NCBI GenBank assembly: GCA_934281605.1 | Contig: CAKQXD010000010.1 | Location: 30,292 to 94,291, forward strand | Direction of reading: 5' to 3' | Source of the DNA: an uncultured Clostridia bacterium | Lineage (GTDB): Bacteria > Bacillota > Clostridia > Peptostreptococcales > Anaerovoracaceae | Length of the DNA stretch: 64,000 nucleotides | In this document: positions 51,479-59,508 of the stretch, one piece after another | Layout: every line of letters starts with the position of its first letter | Numbering within the stretch: position 1 is the stretch's first letter | Notes under the pieces: model-generated | Told to the model about the DNA's origin: nothing | The model's input: the letters and a program-made list of their open reading frames with translations, nothing else | Databases searched by the model: none | Made by a program: the position numbers and the translations under genes

Positions 51479-52669
51479 ATGATCGCAGATAAAATGAAGC
51501 CTTTGATGGCCAACAACTCGGCCATTCGGACTATGTTCGAAGAAGGCGACAAGATGCGGGCAAAATACGGCCCGGAAAACGTATTTGATTTCAGCCTGGG
51601 CAATCCGGATGCCCCGGTGCCGTCAGAAGTCAAGGAGTCCATCATCGATCTTCTCAACGAAGAAGATCCGACGGTGCTCCACGGATATATGAGCAATGCA
51701 GGATTTGAAGACGTGCGGGAAGCTATCGCACAGTCCCTTAACCGCAGATTCGATACCAGGTTTGATCACGGCAACATCCTGATGACGGTAGGGGCTGCCA
51801 GCGGACTCAACGTAGCTTTGAAGACGATCCTGAATCCGGGTGAAGAAGTCATCATCTTCGCACCGTATTTCCTGGAATACAACTGGTATGTCAACAACTA
51901 CGACGGCAAGGTAGTGCAGGCTCCGACCGATAAAGAGACGTTCTACCCGGATCTGGAAGCCTTTGAGAAACTCATCGGCGACAAGACCCGCGTAGTGCTC
52001 ATCAATACACCCAACAACCCGACCGGCGTCATCTACAGCGAAGCGACCATCAAGCAGATCGCAGAGATCCTGAACCGTAAGCAGAAGGAACTGGGAAGAA
52101 CTATTTTCCTCATCGCGGACGAACCGTACCGTGAACTGGCTTACGGCGGCGCAGAGGTCCCTTATGTGACCAAGTATTACGATAATACCATCGTGGCTTA
52201 CTCCTACAGCAAGTCCTTATCCCTGCCGGGCGAGAGAATCGGCTATCTGGTCATTCCGTCCGAGCTGGAGGAGCATCAGCTGGTATTCGATACGGCGTCC
52301 AATGCCAACCGGATCATCGGCTGCGTCAATGCTCCGTCACTGCAGCAGAAGATGATCGCCCGCTGTGTTGATGTAAAGGTGGATCTGGACTACTACGACA
52401 AGAACCGGACAGCTCTGTACGAGGGTCTGAAGGACTGCGGATTCGATTGCGTCAAGCCGGAGGGGGCCTTCTATATGTTCCTTAAATCCCCGGTGGAAGA
52501 TGAGAACGAATTCTGTGCGGAAGCAAAGAAGTACAACATCCTGATGGTGCCGGGCAGTGCCTTTGCATGCCCCGGCTATGTTCGACTGGCATACTGCGTG
52601 TCCTACGACGCCATCGTAAACTCTATGGATGGGTTCCGCAAGCTGGCGGAACACTACGGGTTGCGGTAG
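51479..52669 (+). CDS. PLP-dependent class I aminotransferase (AspB-like)
   Basis: About 396 residues. Fold-type I motifs are FSLGNPDAPVP, MTVGAASGLNVALKTIL, NTPNNPTGVIYSE (PLP-contact Asn), IADEPYRELAYGG (Asp-x-x-Tyr) and the Schiff-base Lys in YSYSKSLSLPGERIGYLVIP. It probably transaminates aspartate or another amino acid; the family has broad specificity. Start at 51479, 28 bp after serS; the earlier ATG at 51437 overlaps serS. Co-transcription with glutamine synthetase and serS points to amino-acid metabolism. Confidence 0.92.
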   Translation: MIADKMKPLMANNSAIRTMFEEGDKMRAKYGPENVFDFSLGNPDAPVPSEVKESIIDLLNEEDPTVLHGYMSNAGFEDVREAIAQSLNRRFDTRFDHGNILMTVGAASGLNVALKTILNPGEEVIIFAPYFLEYNWYVNNYDGKVVQAPTDKETFYPDLEAFEKLIGDKTRVVLINTPNNPTGVIYSEATIKQIAEILNRKQKELGRTIFLIADEPYRELAYGGAEVPYVTKYYDNTIVAYSYSKSLSLPGERIGYLVIPSELEEHQLVFDTASNANRIIGCVNAPSLQQKMIARCVDVKVDLDYYDKNRTALYEGLKDCGFDCVKPEGAFYMFLKSPVEDENEFCAEAKKYNILMVPGSAFACPGYVRLAYCVSYDAIVNSMDGFRKLAEHYGLR

Positions 52670-52719
52670 TGAAACAGATATTCTGTAAGAACAAACTTTG
52701 AAGATTATGTGAAAATGGG

Positions 52720-52749
52720 ATCCCCGGTGTTTTCTTACCCGGGGATTTC
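52720..52749 (+). terminator. Probable terminator after the aminotransferase
   Basis: ATCCCCGG and CCGGGGAT form an 8-bp GC-rich stem with an 11-nt loop and a short TT tail. A TATAAT at 52753-52758 follows and may serve the next gene. Confidence 0.6.
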
Positions 52750-52816
52750 GGGTATAATAGGAGAGTGTTAAACGTTACAGTTTATAAGTTATTTATAACA
52801 AGTAAGAGAGTATAAT

Positions 52817-53866
52817 ATGATTTCCAGTCTGAAAAACAACAAGAAGTTACTGATTGCAGTACCGGTTGCTGTGGCTCTGATTGCAGCATTGGCTGTTGTG
52901 ATGACACTGACGAAGCCGTATGCGGTTTACGCAGACGGAACGAAGGTAGAGCATCCGTACGCTGTGGAAGCCGGTGGAGAGGAGCTGTTCCTGGTCAAGG
53001 ACTCGGCGACAGCGGAGAAGGTCATCGAAACCGTTATGGACAAATATTCTCCGAGCGGAGCACAGATCAATTCCATCACAGTGGATAAGAAACTGTCCAG
53101 CGAAGCAGCTCACTTGAAGAGAGGCTCTGAACCGGAAACGGTCATGACAGCAGATGAAGCTGTGGATTACGTTCTGACACAGAACAGCACGGACGATCCG
53201 CTTTTCTGCGTGACTATCAGTTCTGAAGTAGGTTCCCTGCAGAACGTAGAAGCAGGCAAGACGTACGAAGATAATAAAGATATGTATGAAGGCGACCAGA
53301 AGGTCAAGAGCGAGGGCAAGAACGGCAACCAGATCGTAACCAATCAGGTTGTCAGCGTCAACGGATCGGTCATGACTTCTGAAGTAGTCGATACAGCAGT
53401 TGTAAGTGAAGCGGTAAATTCGGTCATTTACAAGGGCACCAAGGAGAAGAAAGAGGAAGTGACAGCTTCCGCGTCCGGTGACAAATCGTCCTCATCGATG
53501 GGCGGTACCGTTCTGGGAAGCGGCAGCGGCGCTGCAGTTGCATCCTATGGTCTGCAGTTCGTAGGCAATCCGTATGTAAGCGGCGGTACAAGCCTGACCA
53601 ACGGTGCGGACTGCTCCGGATTCACTCAGAGCGTATACGCCAGATTCGGGATCTCTCTGCCGAGAACTTCCGGTGCACAGGCAGGCGTAGGCAAGGGCGT
53701 CAGCTACAGTGAAGCGAAAGCCGGCGATCTGATCTGTTACTCCGGTCATGTAGCGATCTACATCGGCGGAGGCAAGATCGTTCATGCAGCAAACTCCCGC
53801 AAGGGGATCTGTGTATCCAATGCGAAGTACGCACCGATCCTGACGGTAAGACGCATCATCGAGTAG
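52817..53866 (+). CDS. Secreted G5-NlpC/P60 cell-wall hydrolase
   Basis: A 349-residue exported protein. An N-terminal signal or anchor (LLIAVPVAVALIAALAVVMTL) precedes an alpha/beta region and a G5-like domain (about 135-210: ISSEVGSLQNVEAGKTYEDN.. and KNGNQIVTNQVVSVNG). The C-terminal ~115 residues are an NlpC/P60 peptidase: catalytic Cys in NGADCSGFTQSVYARFG, His in SGHVAIYIGGGK, and a polar third residue in HAANSRKG. It cuts gamma-D-Glu to diamino-acid bonds in peptidoglycan stem peptides. A TATAAT box lies 58 bp upstream. Confidence 0.92.
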   Translation: MISSLKNNKKLLIAVPVAVALIAALAVVMTLTKPYAVYADGTKVEHPYAVEAGGEELFLVKDSATAEKVIETVMDKYSPSGAQINSITVDKKLSSEAAHLKRGSEPETVMTADEAVDYVLTQNSTDDPLFCVTISSEVGSLQNVEAGKTYEDNKDMYEGDQKVKSEGKNGNQIVTNQVVSVNGSVMTSEVVDTAVVSEAVNSVIYKGTKEKKEEVTASASGDKSSSSMGGTVLGSGSGAAVASYGLQFVGNPYVSGGTSLTNGADCSGFTQSVYARFGISLPRTSGAQAGVGKGVSYSEAKAGDLICYSGHVAIYIGGGKIVHAANSRKGICVSNAKYAPILTVRRIIE

Positions 53867-53904
53867 TCAGACCTAAATAGCACAGACAGGAATGGAATAA
53901 CAGG

Positions 53905-53929
53905 GCCCGGCATACTGCCGGGCTTTTCT
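53905..53929 (+). terminator. Terminator after the NlpC/P60 gene
   Basis: GCCCGGC-ATACT-GCCGGGC, a perfect 7-bp GC-rich stem, followed by TTTTCTT. Confidence 0.88.
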
Positions 53930-53939
53930 TGAGATTTAA

Positions 53940-54073
53940 GGTTAGCGGGAACTATCCTGCCCCATGTCGCGAAAATTGTAGTTAGTTCATAAAAACAAAC
54001 TATATTTCGATATAAAGTTAGTGGAAACTCACAAAAGTTAGCAAAAACTTACAAATGTTAGCCTTGACTTCCC
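53940..54073 (+). promoter_or_regulatory. Operator array of the DUF6110-ATPase operon (GTTAG-type boxes)
   Basis: Four sites share the geometry of the flavodoxin operators. GGTTAG-N6-CTATCC is at 53940-53957, AGTTAG-N6-CTCACA at 54016-54033, AGTTAG-CAAAAA-CTTACA at 54036-54053, and TGTTAG-N6-CTTCCC at 54056-54073. The last three are exactly 20 bp apart. AGTTAGCAAAAACT is identical to site 3 of the flavodoxin operon (8749-8762). The final site overlaps the -35 box. An extra AGTTAG half-site is at 53980. Confidence 0.7.
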
Positions 54074-54093
54074 TGAGAATCGGAGAGTATTAT
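54064..54093 (+). promoter_or_regulatory. Promoter of the DUF6110-ATPase operon
   Basis: TTGACT (54064-54069), 18 bp, TATTAT (54088-54093), with the final GTTAG box covering the -35 element. Confidence 0.65.
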
Positions 54094-54154
54094 AAGGTTG
54101 TTAAAAAGTTATTAAAAGCAAATTAAAACATAGAAAATGAAAGGAGATTCTATT

Positions 54155-54439
54155 ATGGCTAAGATCGATTTAAAGACAATTGGAACATTTGTTGGAGGCG
54201 TATTATTCGGAACAGCAGGGCTGAAGATCCTGGGAAGCGATGACGCTAAAAAGGTATACACGAACTGCACCGCTGCAGGTATGCGTGCGAAGGATACTGT
54301 TATGCAGGCAGTAAACACTGTTCAGGAAAACGTTGGCGACATCGTTGCTGAAGCAGAGCAGATCAATGAAGAAAGACAGGAAGCGAAAGAAGCTGCTGAA
54401 ATCGAAGATGCTGCAGAAGAAACCGAGGCTGATGCATAA
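54155..54439 (+). CDS. DUF6110 small membrane-associated protein (FezA-like)
   Basis: A 94-residue protein. The N-terminal hydrophobic segment has a glycine-zipper (GTFVGGVLFGTAGLKILG, overlapping GxxxG motifs). A middle helix (DDAKKVYTNCTAAGMRAKDTVMQAVNTVQENV) and a highly acidic tail (ADIVAEAEQINEERQEAKEA and beyond) follow. In Clostridioides difficile and other ferrosome makers, a small GxxxG membrane protein (FezA) is encoded next to a P1B6-ATPase (FezB) and both are needed for iron organelles. AAAGGAG supports the start at 54155. The stop overlaps the ATPase start (TAATG). The fez assignment is by architecture and neighbour. Confidence 0.75.
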   Translation: MAKIDLKTIGTFVGGVLFGTAGLKILGSDDAKKVYTNCTAAGMRAKDTVMQAVNTVQENVGDIVAEAEQINEERQEAKEAAEIEDAAEETEADA

Positions 54440-56529
54440 TGAAGTTTCAGATCAAGCATGAAATCAAGGGACGCCTGCGTATCCATATGAAGCAGAGCCG
54501 CATGACCTTTGAACAGGCGGATACTCTGCATTATGCGATACAGAAGATGGACGGCGTCAGCTCAGTCAAGGTATACGAGCGGACCGGAGATGCTGTGATC
54601 TGTTTCCACTGCAGCAGAGAAGAGCTGATCGATGCTCTGTCTGCGTTCGACTACAACAAAGTCAGCGTGCCGATGGAAGTTTTGCAGAACTCCGGCAGAC
54701 AGCTCAATGCAGAATTTCAGGAAAAGCTGGCAGGCCGGATCTTCAGAAGATTTCTGAACAAGCTGTTCCTGCCGATGCCTCTCCGAAATGCCATCACCCT
54801 TTGCAGAGCGATACGATATGTATGGATGGGTCTGAAGTGTCTGGCTGCACGGAAAATCGAGGTTCCGGTGCTGGATGCGACGGCAATCACCGTTTCCATC
54901 CTGAGAGGCAACTTCAATACGGCCGGGTCCATCATGTTCCTGCTGGGTATTGGAGAACTGCTGGAGGACTGGACGCATAAGAAGTCAGTCGGCGATCTGG
55001 CGCGGAGCATGTCCCTCAATACCGAAAAGGTATGGGTGAAGCAGGGCGATACCGATGTGCTGGTTTCTTCCGACGAGGTGGAACCGGGAGATATGGTGGT
55101 CGTACATATGGGCAATGTCATCCCGTTCGACGGCATCGTCTATGCCGGAGAAGCGATGGTCAACCAGGCAGCCATGACGGGCGAACCGCTGGCTGTCAAG
55201 AAGGATGCGGACAGCTACGCATACGCCGGAACGGTAGTAGAAGAAGGGGAGCTGACCATCCGCGTCAAGGAGACGAGAGGCTCCACAAAATATGAAAAGA
55301 TCGTTTCCATGATCGAGGAAACGGACAAACTGAAATCAGCGTCCGAGAGCCGTGCGGAGCATCTGGCGGACAGACTGGTGCCGTATACCCTCCTGGGAAC
55401 TGCACTGGTATGGCTTCTGACCAGAAACGCTACCAAGGCGCTGGCCGTTCTGATGGTTGACTTCTCCTGTGCGCTGAAACTGGCAATGCCGGTGACCGTA
55501 CTTTCGGCGATCCGGGAAGCAGGGGAGCACAACATCATGGTCAAGGGCGGTAAATACATGGAAGCCGTTGCAGATGCGACGACCATCGTGTTCGATAAGA
55601 CGGGAACGCTGACCAAGGCAATGCCGGTTGTCAGATCCATCGTCAACTTCAGCGAGGAATCCGACGACGAGATGCTGCGGATCGCAGCCTGCCTGGAAGA
55701 GCACTTCCCGCACTCCATGGCGAAAGCAGTCGTGGATGCAGCCCGCCAGAAGGGACTGGAGCACGAGGAAATGCACTCCAAGGTGAATTACATCGTCGCT
55801 CACGGAATTTCCTCTGAGATCGACGACAGAAAGGTTGTCATCGGAAGCTACCACTTCATCTTCGAAGATGAAAAGTGCACGGTAGATGATTCCGCCCGAG
55901 CGGAATTTGAGAACCTGCCGGAAGGCTATTCTCACCTTTACATGGCCATTGACGGCAAGCTGGTAGCAGTTATCTGCATCGAAGATCCTCTCCGTGAGGA
56001 AGCGGCAGATGCGATCAGGCAGCTGAAGGAAGCAGGCATCACCAAGGTGGTTATGATGACGGGCGACAGCGAACGTACTGCAGCAGTCATCGCAAAGCGC
56101 GTCGGCGTAGATGAATACTATTCCGAAGTGCTTCCGGAAGATAAGGCCAACTTCATCCAGAAGGAACGGGAAAACGGAGCCAAGACCATTATGGTCGGCG
56201 ACGGCATCAACGATTCCCCGGCGCTTTCGGCAGCCAACGTAGGCATCGCCATCAGCGACGGTGCGGAGCTGGCTCGTGAAATCGCGGATATTACCATCGG
56301 CGCAGACAATCTGTACGAGCTGGTAACGCTGAAGAAACTGAGCAATCGCCTTATGAAGCGGATCGATTCCAACTACCGCTCCATTGTAGGCATCAACGCC
56401 GGGCTTATCGGCGCAGGCGTGCTGGGATTCATTCCGCCGACTACATCGGCTATGTTCCACAACGCCTCCACGCTGGGCATCACGTTGAACAGCATGAAAA
56501 ACCTTCTGCCAGAGCAGGAGACTGTATAA
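54439..56529 (+). CDS. Heavy-metal P1B-type ATPase (FezB-like, candidate ferrosome iron pump)
   Basis: A 696-residue P-type ATPase. The N-terminal ~110 residues contain an HMA-like fold (IKGRLRIHMKQSRMTFEQADTL) lacking CxxC. TGEP actuator loop is at about 247, phosphorylation site DKTGTLT at about 385, HP motif in EEHFPHSMA, MTGDSERTA, and hinge GDGINDSPAL at about 587. The membrane metal site reads FSCALKLAMP instead of CPC or SPC, the kind of variant described for the P1B6 group. It likely moves ferrous iron into a ferrosome vesicle or across the membrane. It is coupled to the DUF6110 gene and carries the GTTAG operators. Confidence 0.85.
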   Translation: MKFQIKHEIKGRLRIHMKQSRMTFEQADTLHYAIQKMDGVSSVKVYERTGDAVICFHCSREELIDALSAFDYNKVSVPMEVLQNSGRQLNAEFQEKLAGRIFRRFLNKLFLPMPLRNAITLCRAIRYVWMGLKCLAARKIEVPVLDATAITVSILRGNFNTAGSIMFLLGIGELLEDWTHKKSVGDLARSMSLNTEKVWVKQGDTDVLVSSDEVEPGDMVVVHMGNVIPFDGIVYAGEAMVNQAAMTGEPLAVKKDADSYAYAGTVVEEGELTIRVKETRGSTKYEKIVSMIEETDKLKSASESRAEHLADRLVPYTLLGTALVWLLTRNATKALAVLMVDFSCALKLAMPVTVLSAIREAGEHNIMVKGGKYMEAVADATTIVFDKTGTLTKAMPVVRSIVNFSEESDDEMLRIAACLEEHFPHSMAKAVVDAARQKGLEHEEMHSKVNYIVAHGISSEIDDRKVVIGSYHFIFEDEKCTVDDSARAEFENLPEGYSHLYMAIDGKLVAVICIEDPLREEAADAIRQLKEAGITKVVMMTGDSERTAAVIAKRVGVDEYYSEVLPEDKANFIQKERENGAKTIMVGDGINDSPALSAANVGIAISDGAELAREIADITIGADNLYELVTLKKLSNRLMKRIDSNYRSIVGINAGLIGAGVLGFIPPTTSAMFHNASTLGITLNSMKNLLPEQETV

Positions 56530-56541
56530 GCGAAAAACAAA

Positions 56542-56576
56542 AACAGCTTCGAAGTGAAATCGGAGCTGTTTTTTTG
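56542..56576. terminator. Bidirectional terminator between the ATPase and folT
   Basis: AACAGCTTCG and CGGAGCTGTT (one G-T pair) with T7 on the plus side and TTTTTGTTTTT on the minus side. Confidence 0.85.
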
Positions 56577-56607
56577 CTTTCTGCAAAGTTCTTGTCAGAC
56601 GTCTTTT

Positions 56608-57129
56608 TTACGCCGCCATCTGTCCGGCAAACGGGATCTTAGATACGATGCGGTTCCATACGAACGGGATCAGGATCAGATGGATCGGCAGCATCAGCAC
56701 GCACTTTAAGATGCGGGCCGGAAGCAACGCCAGATATCCCTGTCCCATGAGGATGGACAGCCACAACGTGTCCAGACTCAGGTTGCATCCCAGGATCACG
56801 ATGAGGCTGGCAGGCAGCACGGTCTTCCAGGTGATTTCCCGGCCTTTTAGGAAGAAGCCGAAAATCATGCCGGTCAAAAACGCCGTCAGCGTAAATCCCG
56901 GGAAGTAAGCACCCGACGGGAAGATCAGCATCCCCAGCAGGTCCCCGGTCGCATAGCCGATACCGGCCCAGATCGGTCCGTATAAAATACCCATCATCGC
57001 TACAGGCAGAAATCCGAAACCGATCCGTACAATAGGTGTCTGGATCGAGCAGAATCTGGTCAGAATGATTTCCAGCGCGATAAGAAATGCCAGAACCACG
57101 AGACGTGTGGTACGAGACTTTTGTTCCAT
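56608..57129 (-). CDS. folT: Folate ECF transporter S component FolT
   Basis: A 173-residue, six-helix substrate-binding component. FLIALEIILTRFCSIQTPIVRIGFGFLPVAMMGILYGPIWAGIGYATGDLLGMLIFPSGAYFPGFTLTAFLTGMIFG is the FolT core, including the RIGFGFLP folate-contact region and a GxY pattern. It binds folates and couples to an EcfAAT module. The start at 57129 has AAAGGAG upstream. Its leader is a THF riboswitch with its own promoter, which confirms folate as the ligand. Confidence 0.95.
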   Translation of the reverse strand: MEQKSRTTRLVVLAFLIALEIILTRFCSIQTPIVRIGFGFLPVAMMGILYGPIWAGIGYATGDLLGMLIFPSGAYFPGFTLTAFLTGMIFGFFLKGREITWKTVLPASLIVILGCNLSLDTLWLSILMGQGYLALLPARILKCVLMLPIHLILIPFVWNRIVSKIPFAGQMAA

Positions 57130-57205
57130 AAAAAAACTCCTTTCTTCATTTGTCGTAGATTGAACTACACAAAGAGAATAGGAGTATATCAAATTCCTAG
57201 GTGTA

Positions 57206-57294
57206 GTAGCGGACGCGATATTGCACCGCAGCAAAGCTTTCGTTCATAAGCAACATCCCATCTTATGACACTTCACGCGCAATACCTACTCTAC
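57206..57294 (-). ncRNA. Tetrahydrofolate (THF) riboswitch, class I
   Basis: Read on the minus strand, the conserved pieces are in order: P1 arm GTAG, GAGTAGGTATTGCGCGT, AAGTGTCATAAGATGGGATGT, GAACGAAAGC, and GCGGTGCAATATCGCGTCCGC closing to CTAC. Pairings P2 (GGTATTGCGC with its GCAATATCGC partner) and the pseudoknot-forming GGGATG loop match the class. It lies directly at the predicted start of transcription and 77 nt before folT. The platform may act through the CTACAC..GTGTAG pair at 57205-57168. Confidence 0.9.
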
Positions 57295-57303
57295 GCAAGA
57301 CTC

Positions 57304-57332
57304 ATTGTAGCACGGCAAGAAGGCGCTGGCAA
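57304..57332 (-). promoter_or_regulatory. folT promoter
   Basis: Minus-strand TTGCCA (57332-57327), 17 bp, TACAAT (57309-57304). Transcription would begin about 57297, right before the THF riboswitch, so folT is independent of the kinase gene upstream. Confidence 0.75.
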
Positions 57333-57352
57333 GGCGAAAAACCGCAGGAAAC

Positions 57353-58669
57353 CTACAGAAACGGGACCACCACCGTAAAATAAGTGTTTCCATCTTTCGA
57401 GCGAGCACTGATGGTAAAGCCGTTCTTTTCGCACAGGGCTTTTGCAATGGAAAGCCCCAGACCGAAGTTGCCCGCCTTGCCTTCCGAAGTGCCGCCCGAT
57501 GCAGAACCGGAGACCGTTGCAGAAGCCTTTGCAGAACTCTTTGCAGATCCCTTAGCCTTATAAAACCGCTCAAAGATAAACGGCAGATCCTGATCGGAAA
57601 TCACGGAGCCCGTATTGGAAACCGTCACGTGAAGAGTGCTTTTCACATGCTTGACATGGATGCCGATCTCTCCGCAGGAATTGACATGGGTGACAGCATT
57701 ATCCGTAAGGATCGTTATGATTTTCAGGAAGTCATCCCGGCTCCCTTTGCTGCGAAGAGCCTCGCTGCATTCCGTGGAAATGGTCACGTTTTTTTCGAAG
57801 GCTATGCTGTCGAAAGGGAGCACCGCTTCCATGATGGCGTCGTAAACCTGAAACGGATCCAGGGGAACGGATTTTGCTTGCTCGCTTATATCGTGATCCA
57901 GGTGGCACAGATTGAGCAGCTCGTTGACCAGATGGTTCATTTTATGACCTTCCTCTTTGATGTAACCCATCCATTTATTTTTGCCGTATTCATGTTCCAG
58001 TACCGCAATGTTGGCATTGATCACCGAGATCGGCGTCTTCAGCTCGTGGCTGGCGTCGGAAATAAACTGGTTTTGCTTCACCAGCGCATCCTCTACCGGA
58101 CGAACGATTTTTTTCGACAGATACAGTGACACAGCAGCGAAAACCAGTGCTGCGAAGATCAGACCCAGACACGACATGCCGATGCATTTCAGAATATCGT
58201 GGAACCAGTCAGTCGTATCCAGTAGGATCACGTATCTGACGTTATCTTTTGTGACGACGGAATAGAGATCTCCGCGAAATTTGCCGTGGTCGCCCGTATA
58301 ATTCTTTATATTGAATCCATCCAGATGGTTAGCGTTGTCTGTCTGCTGCAGAATATCTCCGTTCAGATCCGTTTTCACGACGCAGATGTAGGATGAAATG
58401 ACTGCATAGAGCAGATTCTTTACTTTTTTATTGAGGGGTGATGATGATTCGCTTGCTTTTACAAGCCCTTCTGTTGGAAGATATAAATATTCGTCCACAG
58501 TTTCCGTGTGCTTTTCCACGCAGCTGGTACAGTAATCCAGTACATCTTTTTCATCAGACAGCGTGAAAGAAATGTAGGATATATTATATACGATCAAAAC
58601 AAGAAACAGCACGCAGAGAGGCAGCAGCTCCATCATCCAGAACACTTTTTTCTTTAATTTCTTAATCAT
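57353..58669 (-). CDS. Sensor histidine kinase
   Basis: A 438-residue kinase. Two membrane helices (LLPLCVLFLVLIVYNISYI and IGMSCLGLIFAALVFAAVSLYL) enclose an extracytoplasmic sensor of about 120 residues. The H box is FISDASHELKTPISVINAN, the N box ITILTDNAVTHV, the F box FIFERFYKAKG and the G box NFGLGLSIAKAL. Between the F and G boxes lies an unusual Ser/Ala/Lys-rich insert of about 25 residues (GSAKSSAKASATVSGSASGG and onward), lengthening the ATP lid. Its start overlaps the response regulator gene by 8 bp, so the pair forms a two-component system. Signal unknown. Confidence 0.94.
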   Translation of the reverse strand: MIKKLKKKVFWMMELLPLCVLFLVLIVYNISYISFTLSDEKDVLDYCTSCVEKHTETVDEYLYLPTEGLVKASESSSPLNKKVKNLLYAVISSYICVVKTDLNGDILQQTDNANHLDGFNIKNYTGDHGKFRGDLYSVVTKDNVRYVILLDTTDWFHDILKCIGMSCLGLIFAALVFAAVSLYLSKKIVRPVEDALVKQNQFISDASHELKTPISVINANIAVLEHEYGKNKWMGYIKEEGHKMNHLVNELLNLCHLDHDISEQAKSVPLDPFQVYDAIMEAVLPFDSIAFEKNVTISTECSEALRSKGSRDDFLKIITILTDNAVTHVNSCGEIGIHVKHVKSTLHVTVSNTGSVISDQDLPFIFERFYKAKGSAKSSAKASATVSGSASGGTSEGKAGNFGLGLSIAKALCEKNGFTISARSKDGNTYFTVVVPFL

Positions 58670-59357
58670 CAGAAGGCTCCTCCAGTTTGTACCCTACGCC
58701 TCGCACCGCTAGGATCCGCACGCCGGTCCCGACGAACTGCATCTTCTTTCGCAAATAGGAAATATACACGTCCACGTTGTTGTATTCCGCATCCGATTCG
58801 TAGCCCCACACCCGCATGGTGATCTGCTCGCGGGTCAGCACCTGGCCGGGGTTTCGCATCAGATATTCCATCATATAAAATTCTTTTTTCGCCAGCCGGA
58901 CGCTGCGGCTTCCGGCGGTGCTGCTCATGGTGAAGCTGGCGGTGTCCAGAGTCAGATCGCCCACCTTCAGGGCCGTATCATTGTTTTCATCCAGAGGCCT
59001 CTGCCTGCGGGTCACCATTCGGATCCGGGCCAGCAGCTCCTTCATCTCAAAGGGCTTGGTGATGTAGTCGTCGGCGCCGCTGTCCATGCCTTCGATCTTG
59101 TCCTGCAGCTGCGACAGCGCCGTCAGGAGGATGATGGGCACGCTGATTTTCAGCTTTCTGGCGATGGACAGCACGTCCAGTCCGCTCAGCCCCGGGAGCA
59201 TGATGTCCAGGATCACCAGATCATAAAGCCCGCTGCGGATCAGGTCCAGTCCGCTCTCGCCGTCCGCCGTCCCGTCCACCAGATAGCCTTCCTGCCTCAG
59301 GGACTCCATGACGGCCTCCCGCAATCCGTTTTCGTCTTCTACAATCAATATTTTCAT
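58662..59357 (-). CDS. OmpR-family response regulator
   Basis: A 231-residue regulator. The receiver domain (1-120) has the acidic pair EDE near the start, phospho-acceptor Asp in YDLVILDIMLPGLSG, Thr in LLTALS and Lys in YITKPFEMKELLARI. The C-terminal winged helix (about 135-230) has LAKKEFYMMEYLMRNPGQVLTREQI and VWGYESDAEYNNVDVYISYLRKKM. AGGAGG precedes ATG. It overlaps the kinase by 8 bp. Targets are unknown. Confidence 0.95.
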   Translation of the reverse strand: MKILIVEDENGLREAVMESLRQEGYLVDGTADGESGLDLIRSGLYDLVILDIMLPGLSGLDVLSIARKLKISVPIILLTALSQLQDKIEGMDSGADDYITKPFEMKELLARIRMVTRRQRPLDENNDTALKVGDLTLDTASFTMSSTAGSRSVRLAKKEFYMMEYLMRNPGQVLTREQITMRVWGYESDAEYNNVDVYISYLRKKMQFVGTGVRILAVRGVGYKLEEPSDD

Positions 59358-59508
59358 GGACTTCCTCCTGCCGTTCTGTCAGTTTAACGAAATAATACCG
59401 AAATAGTACCTGCCTATCATTATAAAGGAAATGATTGAAAAAAGATTGAAAAATTCCATAATCCTGTCCAATCGTCATCCAATTTTCCCGTGGTATCCTG
59501 TTTTCATC

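Noticed and set aside
53940..54073. Fur boxes at the ATPase operon
   Set aside because: No GATAAT-type 19-mer is visible; the repeated core is GTTAG with N6 spacing.
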